From: Vulcanimicrobiota bacterium
GTDB lineage: Bacteria > Vulcanimicrobiota > Vulcanimicrobiia > Eremiobacterales > Eremiobacteraceae
Direction: 5' to 3'
Length of the DNA stretch: 37,379 nt
NCBI GenBank assembly: GCA_014304875.1
Contig: JACRUD010000175.1
Span: 1-37,379 of the forward strand
Numbering within the stretch: the stretch's first letter is position 1; the number at the start of each line of letters is the position of its first letter. The notes under the pieces are model-generated. The model was not told the origin of the DNA. It searched no databases and saw only the letters and a program-made list of their open reading frames with translations. The position numbers were made by a program, and so were the translations under genes. Below are positions 19,006-28,742 of the stretch, one piece after another.

Positions 19006-20321
19006 GGATTGACTCCTTTTATCGAGAGATCGCCTGTGGCGTGTTGCACGCCCGCAACGGCATCGGAGTACCGGATTATTGCGGCAAGCACGCTCTCGCG
19101 TGCGTTTGCCGCGACGGCGAGGGCGTCGAGCGTTTCCAAATTGATTCCCTTTCCAGAAGCTTCACGAAGTTCGGCAATCCGCAATTGCTCTTGCGCGTCA
19201 GCCAAGGCGGTTCGGGCAGTTCGCAAGTTGATGGAAGCGGTTTGTAGTTCGCTGTAGGCGTTTGCAACGTCACGTTCGGCAAAGAGCCGAGCGCGGTCGA
19301 GTTGGGCTTCAGCGCGATGCACCTCGCTGGACGCTTGCCTGACGGCTGCGCTCCTCGCACCTCCGTCGATAAGCGGCAGGGAAGCTGCAACGCCGACTTG
19401 GTAACCCGATGGCCCGAGCGCCGGCGCCGAAGAACCATTGTACGTCTGCCCGGTTGCGGAGATCGCCGGCGCATAAGCTGCGCGGGCAGCGCGAAGCCGT
19501 GTGCGCGCGGACGCGACTTGTAGACGGGCGCTAACTATCGCAGGACGCGATTGGTCGGCGCGAGCCAGCGCTTGTGTTTGAGTCAAGGCAAAGGGTACCG
19601 GATTAGGAGAATCGGCGACGCGGACCTTGGAATCGATAGTGTAGTCGAGCGCCGCCTTGAGGTCGTTTGTTGTCTCGTCGCGCTGTGCTAGGGCATCCTG
19701 TAAGTCCTGTTGAGCACTTGCTACAGCCGCCCGGTCTCGCGCCAAGACATATCTTGCAGTCTTGCCGCCCGCTACCCGCAGCGCGGTGTTGTGAAGGTGC
19801 CTTTGTTGGTCCTGGAGAGCGACGGTACGCGCTGACACTAGCGCGGTGTCAAGTTGGGCACGGCGATAGATCTTGATGACGCCGTAGACAGCGTCGTTTC
19901 TTGATTCATCGACCGATAGCACACTTGCCGAACCGGCCAATGCTGCCGCTTGGGCCGAAAGGCGCTGATTCGCTGACAGTAGCGGCAGCGATGCGTTTAG
20001 GGACAAATAGGTCTGGCGAGCGATCGGCATACCTAGTTGCGGAATGTCGGCCTTTAGCGATGTTTCCGAGACGCTCAGTTGCGGCAGATATAGCGCCCGC
20101 GCGGACGCCGCTTGGGCACCAGCGCCTTCGGCCTCAGCCTGCGCTAGCCTGACATCGAAGTCGGCATCGCGAACGCGTGCCACAGCCTGAGCCAAACTAA
20201 GGTCTCCGTCGTAACGCACGGGGTCGGCTAAAGCGCTCGTCAGTAAAAAGGCGCTAAAGACGATGCACATGGCAGCCGCTTTACGCACGGGCCGGCTCCG
20301 CACGATGCTGCCGCCGTGCAT
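19002..20321 (-). CDS. TolC-family outer membrane efflux protein (locus A)
   Basis: SLAQAVARVRDADFDVRLAQAEAEGAGAQAASARALYLPQLSVS; LPLIDGGARSAAVRQASSEVHRAEAQLD. Confidence 0.9.
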   Translation of the reverse strand: MHGGSIVRSRPVRKAAAMCIVFSAFLLTSALADPVRYDGDLSLAQAVARVRDADFDVRLAQAEAEGAGAQAASARALYLPQLSVSETSLKADIPQLGMPIARQTYLSLNASLPLLSANQRLSAQAAALAGSASVLSVDESRNDAVYGVIKIYRRAQLDTALVSARTVALQDQQRHLHNTALRVAGGKTARYVLARDRAAVASAQQDLQDALAQRDETTNDLKAALDYTIDSKVRVADSPNPVPFALTQTQALARADQSRPAIVSARLQVASARTRLRAARAAYAPAISATGQTYNGSSAPALGPSGYQVGVAASLPLIDGGARSAAVRQASSEVHRAEAQLDRARLFAERDVANAYSELQTASINLRTARTALADAQEQLRIAELREASGKGINLETLDALAVAANARESVLAAIIRYSDAVAGVQHATGDLSIKGVNP

Positions 20322-23300
20322 TCAACCAATCGGCCACGCTCCCGAAAGTATCGTGCAGCACTGGGATGACGAATAAAGTCAGCAACGTTGATACCGTCAA
20401 CCCACCGATGATGACCGTGGCCAGCGGCGAATACGCATCGATCCCGGTCTTCGGGAAGAAGGCAACGGGTACGAGCACGATCAGGCTCACGATGGTGGTC
20501 ATCAAGATCGGACGCAGCCGCACCGGTCCGGCGGCGAAAATCGCCGCCTGCCGAGAAAGCCCCTCCGACCGCTTGCGAATGATCAAATCCAACAATAAGA
20601 TGGCGTTGCTGACCGCCATGCCGTTGGCAACGACGATGCCCAGGATGGAAACGGTGGACAGGCTTTGATGCGCGAGCAACAGGCCGCCGAAGACGCCAAG
20701 CAACTCAAGGGGAATAGCCAAGAGCATCACCAGCGGCTGAGCGAAGCTGCGGAACTGGGCGAGCAAGAGCAAAAAGACGAAGACGAGCGCTATTTTCATG
20801 GCATTGAGCAGCCGATCGAAGCTTTGCGTCATTTCGGTCATGTCACCGCGCATGGTCATGGCGTAGCCCGTCGGAAAGTTCAGCTGGCTCATCGCTTGCA
20901 TCATGACGTCCGTGTCGAGTGCCATCTCGCCGCGCGAGCCTTTGCGGTAGTAACCCAAAACGGAGACGCTGCGATTCAGGCTGTCGTGCTCGACGAGCGA
21001 GGGACCAAGGCCGCGTTCGATATTGGCTATGGAGGAAAGCGGCACGCTTTGGCCGTTTTTGCCGGTGATCTGCGTCTGGCGTAAGTCGTTTGAGGTCGCT
21101 CGGTCGTTCTGACCGTAACGTACCAGGATCGTCGAGTGGCGGACGTTTTGGGGATTGAAGAATTCGGTGGTGAGCCCGCCGTGCAGCGCGTAGTACGCTT
21201 GGTTCTGAACGTCTTGCGGAGCAAGGCCGAGTTGAGCGGCGCGCGTCCGGTCCACGATGATGCGCTGCTCGGGTTGTTGCATGCTCCACGATGTGGAGAC
21301 TTGGACGAGCCCGGGAACGCCGCGTGCGACGTCGGCGACTTGCCGGCCGAGCTTTTGCAAGACGTTTAGGTCGGGGCCGGTGATCACAAGTTCGACCGGC
21401 GCCGCGTTGCTGGCCATGACATCCGCCCCCATTTCCTTGAGAGCGACCCGTCGCAATCCCGGGATGGTCCGCGTTGTCCGGGCGTAGACTGAATCCATGA
21501 CTTGCCAGATCGTTCGCCGGCGTTCTTCCTTGGGCTTAAAGGTAATCAGATATGACGCTGCATTTGGTCCGTTCATCGCCTGACCGGTGAAATAGCCGCC
21601 GTTGGCAGCATCGCCGATTTCGCCCGAAACTTTTTCCACTTCGGGCTGATCGAGCAGGATACGCTCGAAGCGATGCGCCTTCTCTGAGGTCGCTGAGAAC
21701 GACGTTCCAGGCGCCGTCTCGAAGTACGCAAACCCTTGGCCCGTGTCGGCAAGCGGCATCATTTCGCTGCCGATGAACGGATAGAGCTGCATACCCACAT
21801 ACGTCGCTACGACGGCGATGCCTAGAACCAAACCGCGATTTTGCAAGCTCCATCCCAGACCCCGGCTGTACCCAACTTCTACCCGCTGCAGCCCGCGCCG
21901 TGCCGGCGTCAACAAACGTGTGACGGTGTCGTCTAGGTTGGAACGCCAGGGTGCTCGCGGTTCGCCTTCGCCTTTAAAGAGATAGGCGGCCAAGAGCGGA
22001 GTCAGCGTGACGGAAACCACTAGCGAGGCGACGAGCGCGAAGACGATGGGCCAGACCAAACCGACAAACATGATCTGCGTGATGCCGCCGCTGATCAACA
22101 GCGGCACGACCGCCAAAATCATCACGCCGGTGGCAGCGGCGATCGGCAATATGACTTCCATGGTGCCATCGACGGCAGCTTGAGCTGGGGTTTTACCTCC
22201 CTGAAGTTGCCGGTGAACGGCATGAATGACGACGATGGAGTCGTCGACAAGGCGCCCGACCGCCAGCAGCAACCCTACGAGCGTCGAGCTGTTGATCGAA
22301 AACTTCATCGGACCGAACAGCAACAGAGCTAAACCCAAGCAGGTTGGAATCGACGTCATGACGATGGCGGTGGCGCTGACATCTTCCAGAAAGATAAGCA
22401 GTACGAGGCCGGCAAGCATCACCGACACGGCCAGCTCTTCGAACATATTGCGCGTCAGCGCCGTGACGAAACGCGAGTTGTCGTACGCCGTCGTGAAGTG
22501 CAAACCAGGATGATCGTGCTCGATTTGCGCTAACCGGTCGTTGACGGCCGTGATGACGCGCGGTGAACTTGCGTCCGGCTCTTCGATGATAGAAAGTTCG
22601 ATGCCGTCCTGGCCGTTCACGCGATAAGCGCTGCGGCGTTCGGCAGCCGCGTCTTTCACCGTTGCAACGTCGCGCAGGTATACGGTCTTGCCCTCGGTGG
22701 TCGAAACCGGATAGTCGAGCAGATCGCCTGCTACCTGGACCCGTTGGTCGCCGCGGACGATGGTCTCGCGTGAGCCGCCGGTCAGCGTCCCTCCAGACGA
22801 GCTCGCGTTTTGACGGTCCAGCGCGTCTCGGATGTCTAGCAGCGAAAGCCCGTCCGATGCCAACGCTCCCCGGTCGGCGATGACCTGAAGTTGACGCTGA
22901 AGGCCGCCGAAGGGCAACGCCTGCTGCACGCCGGGTACTGTTTTTAGCTGATCCACCACTTCGTTCGCGACGAATTGGCGTAGCTGCACCGGGTCCCAGC
23001 CCTGGCCGCGGACGGAGAGCTGGAGTACTGGAGTGTTAAGCGGATCAACCGGAATGACGTATGAGGGCTTAAGATTCGCTCGGTCGTATGGAAGATCGCC
23101 TTCGGCTTGCTGCACCAATTGCTGCACGTCGACGAGCGCTCTTTGCATGTCGGCGCCGTAGGGAAACTGCAGCGTCACGATCGAGAGGCCCTGCTGCGAG
23201 ATCGACCGGATGAAACGAACACTTTTGAGATCGGTCATTCGTTCTTCGATCGGCTTGGAAAAATACGTCTCGACTTCGCGCGGCGAATAGCCTGGCGTCA

Positions 23301-23466
23301 TGGTGATGACCGAGATGAGCGGGCTTTGCACGTACGGCATCATGCGTGTGGGCAACAGAAAAAGCGTCGCTGCGATAGCCGCCAGCACCAATCCGGCATA
23401 GGTCGCAATCACACCGTATGGATTGCGCAGAGCCCATGCCGCGATGCTATTTTGATTCGTCTTCAC
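20281..23466 (-). CDS. efflux RND transporter permease (locus A)
   Basis: 1061 aa; RND TM4 GRLVDDSIVVIHAV, SPREVETYFSKPIEERM, C-terminal RLRPILMTTIVSLIVLVPVAFF. Confidence 0.95.
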   Translation of the reverse strand: MKTNQNSIAAWALRNPYGVIATYAGLVLAAIAATLFLLPTRMMPYVQSPLISVITMTPGYSPREVETYFSKPIEERMTDLKSVRFIRSISQQGLSIVTLQFPYGADMQRALVDVQQLVQQAEGDLPYDRANLKPSYVIPVDPLNTPVLQLSVRGQGWDPVQLRQFVANEVVDQLKTVPGVQQALPFGGLQRQLQVIADRGALASDGLSLLDIRDALDRQNASSSGGTLTGGSRETIVRGDQRVQVAGDLLDYPVSTTEGKTVYLRDVATVKDAAAERRSAYRVNGQDGIELSIIEEPDASSPRVITAVNDRLAQIEHDHPGLHFTTAYDNSRFVTALTRNMFEELAVSVMLAGLVLLIFLEDVSATAIVMTSIPTCLGLALLLFGPMKFSINSSTLVGLLLAVGRLVDDSIVVIHAVHRQLQGGKTPAQAAVDGTMEVILPIAAATGVMILAVVPLLISGGITQIMFVGLVWPIVFALVASLVVSVTLTPLLAAYLFKGEGEPRAPWRSNLDDTVTRLLTPARRGLQRVEVGYSRGLGWSLQNRGLVLGIAVVATYVGMQLYPFIGSEMMPLADTGQGFAYFETAPGTSFSATSEKAHRFERILLDQPEVEKVSGEIGDAANGGYFTGQAMNGPNAASYLITFKPKEERRRTIWQVMDSVYARTTRTIPGLRRVALKEMGADVMASNAAPVELVITGPDLNVLQKLGRQVADVARGVPGLVQVSTSWSMQQPEQRIIVDRTRAAQLGLAPQDVQNQAYYALHGGLTTEFFNPQNVRHSTILVRYGQNDRATSNDLRQTQITGKNGQSVPLSSIANIERGLGPSLVEHDSLNRSVSVLGYYRKGSRGEMALDTDVMMQAMSQLNFPTGYAMTMRGDMTEMTQSFDRLLNAMKIALVFVFLLLLAQFRSFAQPLVMLLAIPLELLGVFGGLLLAHQSLSTVSILGIVVANGMAVSNAILLLDLIIRKRSEGLSRQAAIFAAGPVRLRPILMTTIVSLIVLVPVAFFPKTGIDAYSPLATVIIGGLTVSTLLTLFVIPVLHDTFGSVADWLNARRQHRAEPARA

Positions 23467-25358
23467 GAATGCTGCTCCGCGATGGCTTGGCCTTCTTCAA
23501 GCGTGTCGGCGCCATCGGTCACGACCCGCGCGTTATGCCGTAGGTCGCCTTTGAGGAAGGCCGTGATGCCGTCGTCAGACAGCACTCGAACCGCTACCCT
23601 ATGGGCCGTTCCATCATCATCGACCCAGACCGCTGCATCCGAACCGCCCCCGACGACGGCCGCGGAGGGGAGCTTAAGCTCGCCCATTGGCATCGCGGCT
23701 CGGCGGTGAAGCGTCACGCGCACGTAGCCGCCGGGTGGAATGCCGGCGGCCGTTCCAGGGACGATGGCTTCTACTTGCGCCGTGTGTGTGGTCGGGTCCG
23801 CGGCAGGCGCGACGGAAGACACGCGGCCGCGCAGAATTTTGCCATTTGAAAGACGAGCCATCATCGGCGTGCCGACGGCGATGCCGTCCAGATCTTCCTG
23901 CGCGACGTTCGCTTGGATGCGAAGCCGGTTCACCACCGCGATGCGCAAAATCGGCGTGCCGGCTTGGACGTATACCCCAGGATCGACCAGGCGTTTTAAG
24001 ACCACCGCGTCGTCCGGGGAAACCACGGTTCGATAGCCGGCGAGAGTCCCAGCCGCTTGCGCCGAGCTGGACGCTTTTAGAGCTTGCGACTGCGCGGATT
24101 CGGCCTGCTGCAGGGCCATGGCGATAGTCGCTCGCGCGTCCATCGTGCGGGATTGCGCCGCCTCCACTTGTTGCTGCAGCGAGGCGACGTGTTGGACGGC
24201 GCCTTGGTAGGCGGAGTTCGCGGCCGCTGCTTGAGCGCGCTCGTCTTGTAATTCTTGTTGCGATACGGCGCCTTGCGAGAAGAGCTTCTGCTCGCGGCTT
24301 ATTTCGTTGTTCCAATAGTCACGTTGCTCGTTCTTGGCACGCTCGTCCGCGATGGCGGCCGACAAATCCGTCCGAGTCGAGGCAGCCTCGTTCTGTGCTA
24401 TCGAAAGGCCGACGGGAGCGTGGTGGTGTGCCTCGATCGCGGCGGCTCGCGCGCTCGCAGCTTGGGCTTGCGCGTCAGCATTCGCTGCCTGCGCCTGGCT
24501 GCCTAACTCAGGGGCGTCGAGGTTTGCTATGGTCTGCCCCGCGCGTAGCCGATCCCCCGCGTACAGATCGAAGTCGCGAAGGATGCCCGGTGCCCGCGTC
24601 ACGATGTCCTGAGTAAGATACGGTTGAATCGTCCCCGGCGCGAATACGTCGGTGCCCGTAGCGCCGCTTCGAACGGTCACCAGCGTGACGGGCATCGGGC
24701 CCGAACCGCGCATCGTCGACATGCTCGACATGTCCATTGCCGGAGCCGCATAGCGATTCTGCAGCAATGCCATGATGAGGACTAAGACAGTGGCGGAGAC
24801 GAAGACTCCGAACGTCGCAGGGCGGCGATCTCCGCGTAGAACGAAAGCACCGACTAGGATGATCGCAAACAAGCCGAAGACGGCAGTGCGCCAGGCGGTG
24901 ACGTCGCCGCTCGACATGCCGGCCATGGCGGCATCACCGGGCCCCACGACAGCGAATTTGTACGTCGCCATCCCCCGAACGGCGCCGCCGGAAAACTGCA
25001 GGCGCAATGTCCATGGCGCCGCCATCGGCAACGAAGTTGTGAAGGTGTAGCGACCCAAACGCACAGGTTGAGCTACGCCGGCTGGGCCTTCCATGGCCAT
25101 CGAGGGCATGGTTGAAGAGAATCGTACCGTAACGCCCTTCAAAGACGCCGCCGGAACTCCAAGTACGTCGACCGTGGCATGCACCTTTCCGATAGTCGGC
25201 GGATCGGGGTCAAGAGTAAGGATTGCTTGCGAGCCGTTTAACCGCTCCACCATCGGTGACGCCTGCGCCGACAGAGGCGCAAGTGCCAAGCAGCTTAGCA
25301 GTACGAGGCAAAAAAAGCCGAGCCTCACTTCGGCGCCCCCATTTGTGTGACTGCGCAC
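23463..25358 (-). CDS. RND periplasmic adaptor with N-terminal YtkA/FixH-like domain and Met-rich linker (locus A)
   Basis: N-terminus LDPDPPTIGKVHATVDVLGVPAASLKGVTVRFSSTMPSMAMEGP...GRYTFTTSLPMAAPWTLRLQF; then hydrophobic segments; then HlyD-type barrel/coiled-coil APGILRDFDLYAGDRLRAGQTIANLDAPELG. Confidence 0.85.
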   Translation of the reverse strand: MRSHTNGGAEVRLGFFCLVLLSCLALAPLSAQASPMVERLNGSQAILTLDPDPPTIGKVHATVDVLGVPAASLKGVTVRFSSTMPSMAMEGPAGVAQPVRLGRYTFTTSLPMAAPWTLRLQFSGGAVRGMATYKFAVVGPGDAAMAGMSSGDVTAWRTAVFGLFAIILVGAFVLRGDRRPATFGVFVSATVLVLIMALLQNRYAAPAMDMSSMSTMRGSGPMPVTLVTVRSGATGTDVFAPGTIQPYLTQDIVTRAPGILRDFDLYAGDRLRAGQTIANLDAPELGSQAQAANADAQAQAASARAAAIEAHHHAPVGLSIAQNEAASTRTDLSAAIADERAKNEQRDYWNNEISREQKLFSQGAVSQQELQDERAQAAAANSAYQGAVQHVASLQQQVEAAQSRTMDARATIAMALQQAESAQSQALKASSSAQAAGTLAGYRTVVSPDDAVVLKRLVDPGVYVQAGTPILRIAVVNRLRIQANVAQEDLDGIAVGTPMMARLSNGKILRGRVSSVAPAADPTTHTAQVEAIVPGTAAGIPPGGYVRVTLHRRAAMPMGELKLPSAAVVGGGSDAAVWVDDDGTAHRVAVRVLSDDGITAFLKGDLRHNARVVTDGADTLEEGQAIAEQHS

Positions 25359-26299
25359 GCATGGTGAGGCGCTGCGGAAAGGACTACGGGTGAAAAGCTC
25401 AACCCCACGATGGCCAAGAGCGCGCCCGTCACGACCAGTCGGCGTACCGCAGGGCCGGATCGTTGGGCACGGGCTTCCAATAGCGCCATCACGCGCGGTC
25501 GCACCCCGCTTTGATCCTCGGCAAGTGAGGCAAACGATGGCGCTAGTTTCTTACTACCTGCCAAGGAAAGGATTGCGGACGCTAAATCTTCGCGGCTTGC
25601 ATGCCGACTGGCGTGTTGATCCGCGGCCAGCTCCCGAGCGCCAGCATACGTGTCGATTAGGTCCTTCGCCGGCAGAGGCAAGAGATCGACAAAGAAGTGC
25701 AGCGCCGCGGCGAGCAGGAGATCGCCCCGTACAGCATGGGCTCGTTCGTGACGTAGGGCGGCCCCAAGCTCGTCATCGTTTAGGCGCTCGACGGTGCCGC
25801 GCGAGATCACAACTAGCGGAGAGAAGATACGCGCAAGGGCGCAAAACGGGCGGGCGTAATTGAGAACCCGGACACAAACTTCTGCTCTAGCAGCAATTCC
25901 TTGGATTCGTCGGCTCGGAGGTTCGGACAGCCGAATCAAGCGCCGTACTTCGCCGCCGCGGCTCGCTGCGATGCTGGATGCACGTGTGATGGCAACCAGC
26001 GTTAAGCTCAAGATTGTGCCGAACAGTATGCGACCCCACAGGAAGTTTAGGCATCCGGACGAGGACGCCCCCGCTAGCCCGATGGCTGCTAAGGATAAGA
26101 ACAGTGCCCCTGGGATAGTTGCAGCTATCGAGGCAAGCGGCGCTTGCCATGGGGTGTCGTCAGTCATGCGCACGATGTATGGCGTCAACCGTCGTATGGC
26201 GGCCCATGCCGCAAACGGCATAAGGATAAGACCGCAGAGCGAAGTGAGCAGCATCCCGGCCGAATTGCAGGCATGCAGGAACAGCATGAGGTCAGCCAT
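25325..26299 (-). CDS. M56 family (BlaR1/MecR1-like) membrane metallopeptidase (locus A)
   Basis: HExxH in LRHERAHAVRGDLLLAAALHFFVDLLPL; downstream ARELAADQHAS; multiple N-terminal hydrophobic segments. Confidence 0.85.
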   Translation of the reverse strand: MADLMLFLHACNSAGMLLTSLCGLILMPFAAWAAIRRLTPYIVRMTDDTPWQAPLASIAATIPGALFLSLAAIGLAGASSSGCLNFLWGRILFGTILSLTLVAITRASSIAASRGGEVRRLIRLSEPPSRRIQGIAARAEVCVRVLNYARPFCALARIFSPLVVISRGTVERLNDDELGAALRHERAHAVRGDLLLAAALHFFVDLLPLPAKDLIDTYAGARELAADQHASRHASREDLASAILSLAGSKKLAPSFASLAEDQSGVRPRVMALLEARAQRSGPAVRRLVVTGALLAIVGLSFSPVVLSAAPHHACAVTQMGAPK

Positions 26300-26711
26300 G
26301 GCGCGTCTTCGCTTTCTTCTGCGCTAGGAGCCGCTCAAGCTCGGCGATCCCCTCCTCATCGTCCAGCTCGTGAACGATGTGCGCTAAGAGCGGATTGCGA
26401 TGACGCGCTAGCAGTGGCTCGACGACGTCTCGCACAAGACGCTCGTCGAACGCCTCCTTGGATCTAACCGCTTTGAACTCGTTGGCGCGGCCAGCGGCGC
26501 GTTTGCAAAGATGCCCTTTGTCGACCAGGTTGTTTAGGATGGTCTTGATGGTGGAGTATGCGAATTCGCGATGCTTCGCATTTAGACGGTCGTAAACGTC
26601 GCTGACGGTGGCCCACCCGCCCAGTTGCCAGACTACCTCCATGGCGCGCGTTTCCAGCGGGCCTAAGGCTAGGCCTGACCCCTTACCATCCAGGCGGAAT
26701 AGGCGGGACAT
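26292..26711 (-). CDS. BlaI/MecI/CopY-family transcriptional repressor (locus A)
   Basis: LGPLETRAMEVVWQLGGWATVSDVYDRLNAKHREFAYSTIKTILNNLVDKGHLCKR. Confidence 0.9.
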   Translation of the reverse strand: MSRLFRLDGKGSGLALGPLETRAMEVVWQLGGWATVSDVYDRLNAKHREFAYSTIKTILNNLVDKGHLCKRAAGRANEFKAVRSKEAFDERLVRDVVEPLLARHRNPLLAHIVHELDDEEGIAELERLLAQKKAKTRHG

Positions 26712-26749
26712 GTGCTAAGCATCTTAGCACATCGCTGTAGAGCGGTCAA
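26709..26749 (-). promoter_or_regulatory. sigma70-type promoter with overlapping perfect palindrome (putative BlaI/CopY operator); predicted leaderless start
   Basis: Minus strand TTGACC-N17-TAAGAT, then GCTTAGCAC-ATG; palindrome ATGTGCTAAG-ATG-CTTAGCACAT (plus strand 26710-26732). Confidence 0.7.
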
Positions 26750-26906
26750 CCTTGCGTCGCCACTAGCGAACTATCAGCAGGCGGCCGAAATGAAGGTTGA
26801 GCCACTGCGCCGCCGGATCCTCAGGTTACGACGCTTGCCGTCCCTGAACGAACCGGCCCACAGACGCTAGAGGCAACCTTGAAGCACCCCTGAAGGCCGG
26901 CGGCCG

Positions 26907-27602
26907 ATGATATACCATTTTACCTCGCATTCCAGCTTCAGTAAGCCGTTCATTGCCGTAATGGCCGCGTTTTCGAGAAAGCATGGTACACCTGTAACAA
27001 TCGTCTACTCCACACGAAACGAGCCTACGGACTTAGCCCGTCGAGTGCGTTTCGCAATTGAGCGGATCAGGCGTCTCGCCAAAGGGAAGGGCCCCCTTCG
27101 ACACGGGTTGCCTGTGCTGCAGACCAACGACGTTAATTCGCCGGTCTTCTATGAACGTATCAGCAACGAAGACGTCGGCATTGTGACCGGATTTAACCAG
27201 ATATTTCGCTCCCAGGTGCTCTATCGATTCGGCTTCGTCGTCAACGTTCACCCCTCTGTGCTGCCGCTCTACAGAGGCCCGGTTCCCGTGCAGTCGTGTC
27301 TGCTCAACGGTGAACAAATGACCGGCTTTACACTACACAAGATGACCGAAAAGATTGACAGCGGCGAGATTTTGTTTCAAGGAACGGTCTCGATGCAAGG
27401 CATCGCGGACGTGGATGTGTTGAGCTCGCTGATCGGCCAAAAAGCATCGCATGTGTTGGTTCAATATCTCGAGCAAACTCTGCGCGGAGATAGGTGGCAG
27501 GTCGCAACGGCTGACGCCAAAACCGTTTATCGGACTCACGTGCCGTATGCTCGCGCACCAGCCAAGAGGCCCATGCTTGTACCGACTGGCAACGACGAGT
27601 AG
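26907..27602 (+). CDS. formyltransferase-family protein
   Basis: FVVNVHPSVLPLYRGPVPVQSCLLNGEQMTGFTLHKMTEKIDSGEILFQG. Confidence 0.87.
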   Translation: MIYHFTSHSSFSKPFIAVMAAFSRKHGTPVTIVYSTRNEPTDLARRVRFAIERIRRLAKGKGPLRHGLPVLQTNDVNSPVFYERISNEDVGIVTGFNQIFRSQVLYRFGFVVNVHPSVLPLYRGPVPVQSCLLNGEQMTGFTLHKMTEKIDSGEILFQGTVSMQGIADVDVLSSLIGQKASHVLVQYLEQTLRGDRWQVATADAKTVYRTHVPYARAPAKRPMLVPTGNDE

Positions 27603-27956
27603 GTCCCAGTCGGGGCTTGGAGATAAAGCCCTTTGTTATGCGACGCGCGGGTATCCGGTGGTGCACCACGCCTCGATCTGGGCTCGGATCGCATCTCGCG
27701 CTACGCGCGTTTTCTCCAGCTTCTGATCCCACGACCCTTCGAAAGCCGCCGGTCGCCAAAGCTCCAGTGCAACCGTTCGGCAAAACCAGGGAAAATAGGG
27801 CATCGCTCGGCGCTCCTCTCATCACAAACGGTGACTACATAGTTGAAGCGCTCTCCAGCTTTGAAAAGATCGAAGACGCTCTTTGCCCTATTTCGCGAAC
27901 CCTCAGTTGGGGTGGTTAGGCCCGTGCTTGCTTAAGTTCAGCAACAGCGGGGGCAC

Positions 27957-28742
27957 CTAGCATGGTCGCTCTAGGCGGAGCCAATCACGGTGCCAAATAA
28001 GCGCGCATGATCTGTGACATGGGCTGCGACGTCCAAGAACGGCACCGCTACACTGTAGGCCGCGTAAAATATACCAGCGGGCACGTGCGGGCCTTACTAC
28101 GCCGCTCTCCTGCACCCTATCGATGGTTTTTAGTATGGAAAATTGCTGCTCCGCAAACTGTTCCATTTGCGGCATAAACATCAAGCCATCACGGCCGCCG
28201 CCAGCGTCAAGCGTCGCTCGAATATCCGAGAGGCACCGAACTATAGCATATCGCGTGCTCGGTTGATACGCCGCGTCGGAGGCGCCGTCATTTGTCGGCT
28301 GAAGCCACTCATCGCGAAAGAACAGCGGGCACACGCGACCGCATCCTTCTGCGCCGCTTAGCCCGGCGCAACTGACCTTTTCCAGTATCACCGTGCCGGA
28401 TATGGACCGCATGTGGCCAGATTTCTCCATGATGCGGCGAACGTGCCTTGAGACCCGTTGTGTCGTGCCACAGTAAGACCACTGCGGTTCGAGCCATTGC
28501 AAACCTCGAAGACGGCCCTTTTCATCCAAGGTTTTTTCGATCGCAGCGCGGTCCTTAACGCGTACCATCTGCCCCACCACAAAGGCAGATGCCTTGCCAA
28601 GTCCGGGGACGCTCGGACGCGAGCGCAGGCGCCGGAACAGCGTTCTAAATCCTGGTGCGGCTTTAACCTGGCGCCAAATGCGTTCCCAAAGGGACCAGTG
28701 ACCCAGCAAGTTTTGGGCCTGGCAACGCTGTCGGAGTGTCAA
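27957..28742 (-). CDS. uncharacterised protein made of two tandem copies of a Cys-containing domain
   Basis: Copy 1 AIEKTLDEKGRLRGLQWLEPQW...VILEKVSCAGLSGAEGCGRVCPLFFRDEWLQ; copy 2 DIRATLDAGGGRDGLMFMPQME...WYILRGLQCSGAVLGRRSPCHRSCALIWHRDWLR. Confidence 0.75.
   Translation of the reverse strand: MTLRQRCQAQNLLGHWSLWERIWRQVKAAPGFRTLFRRLRSRPSVPGLGKASAFVVGQMVRVKDRAAIEKTLDEKGRLRGLQWLEPQWSYCGTTQRVSRHVRRIMEKSGHMRSISGTVILEKVSCAGLSGAEGCGRVCPLFFRDEWLQPTNDGASDAAYQPSTRYAIVRCLSDIRATLDAGGGRDGLMFMPQMEQFAEQQFSILKTIDRVQESGVVRPARARWYILRGLQCSGAVLGRRSPCHRSCALIWHRDWLRLERPC

Noticed and set aside
23107-23709. 200-aa plus ORF across the RND/adaptor junction
   Set aside because: Antisense to two well-supported overlapping genes.
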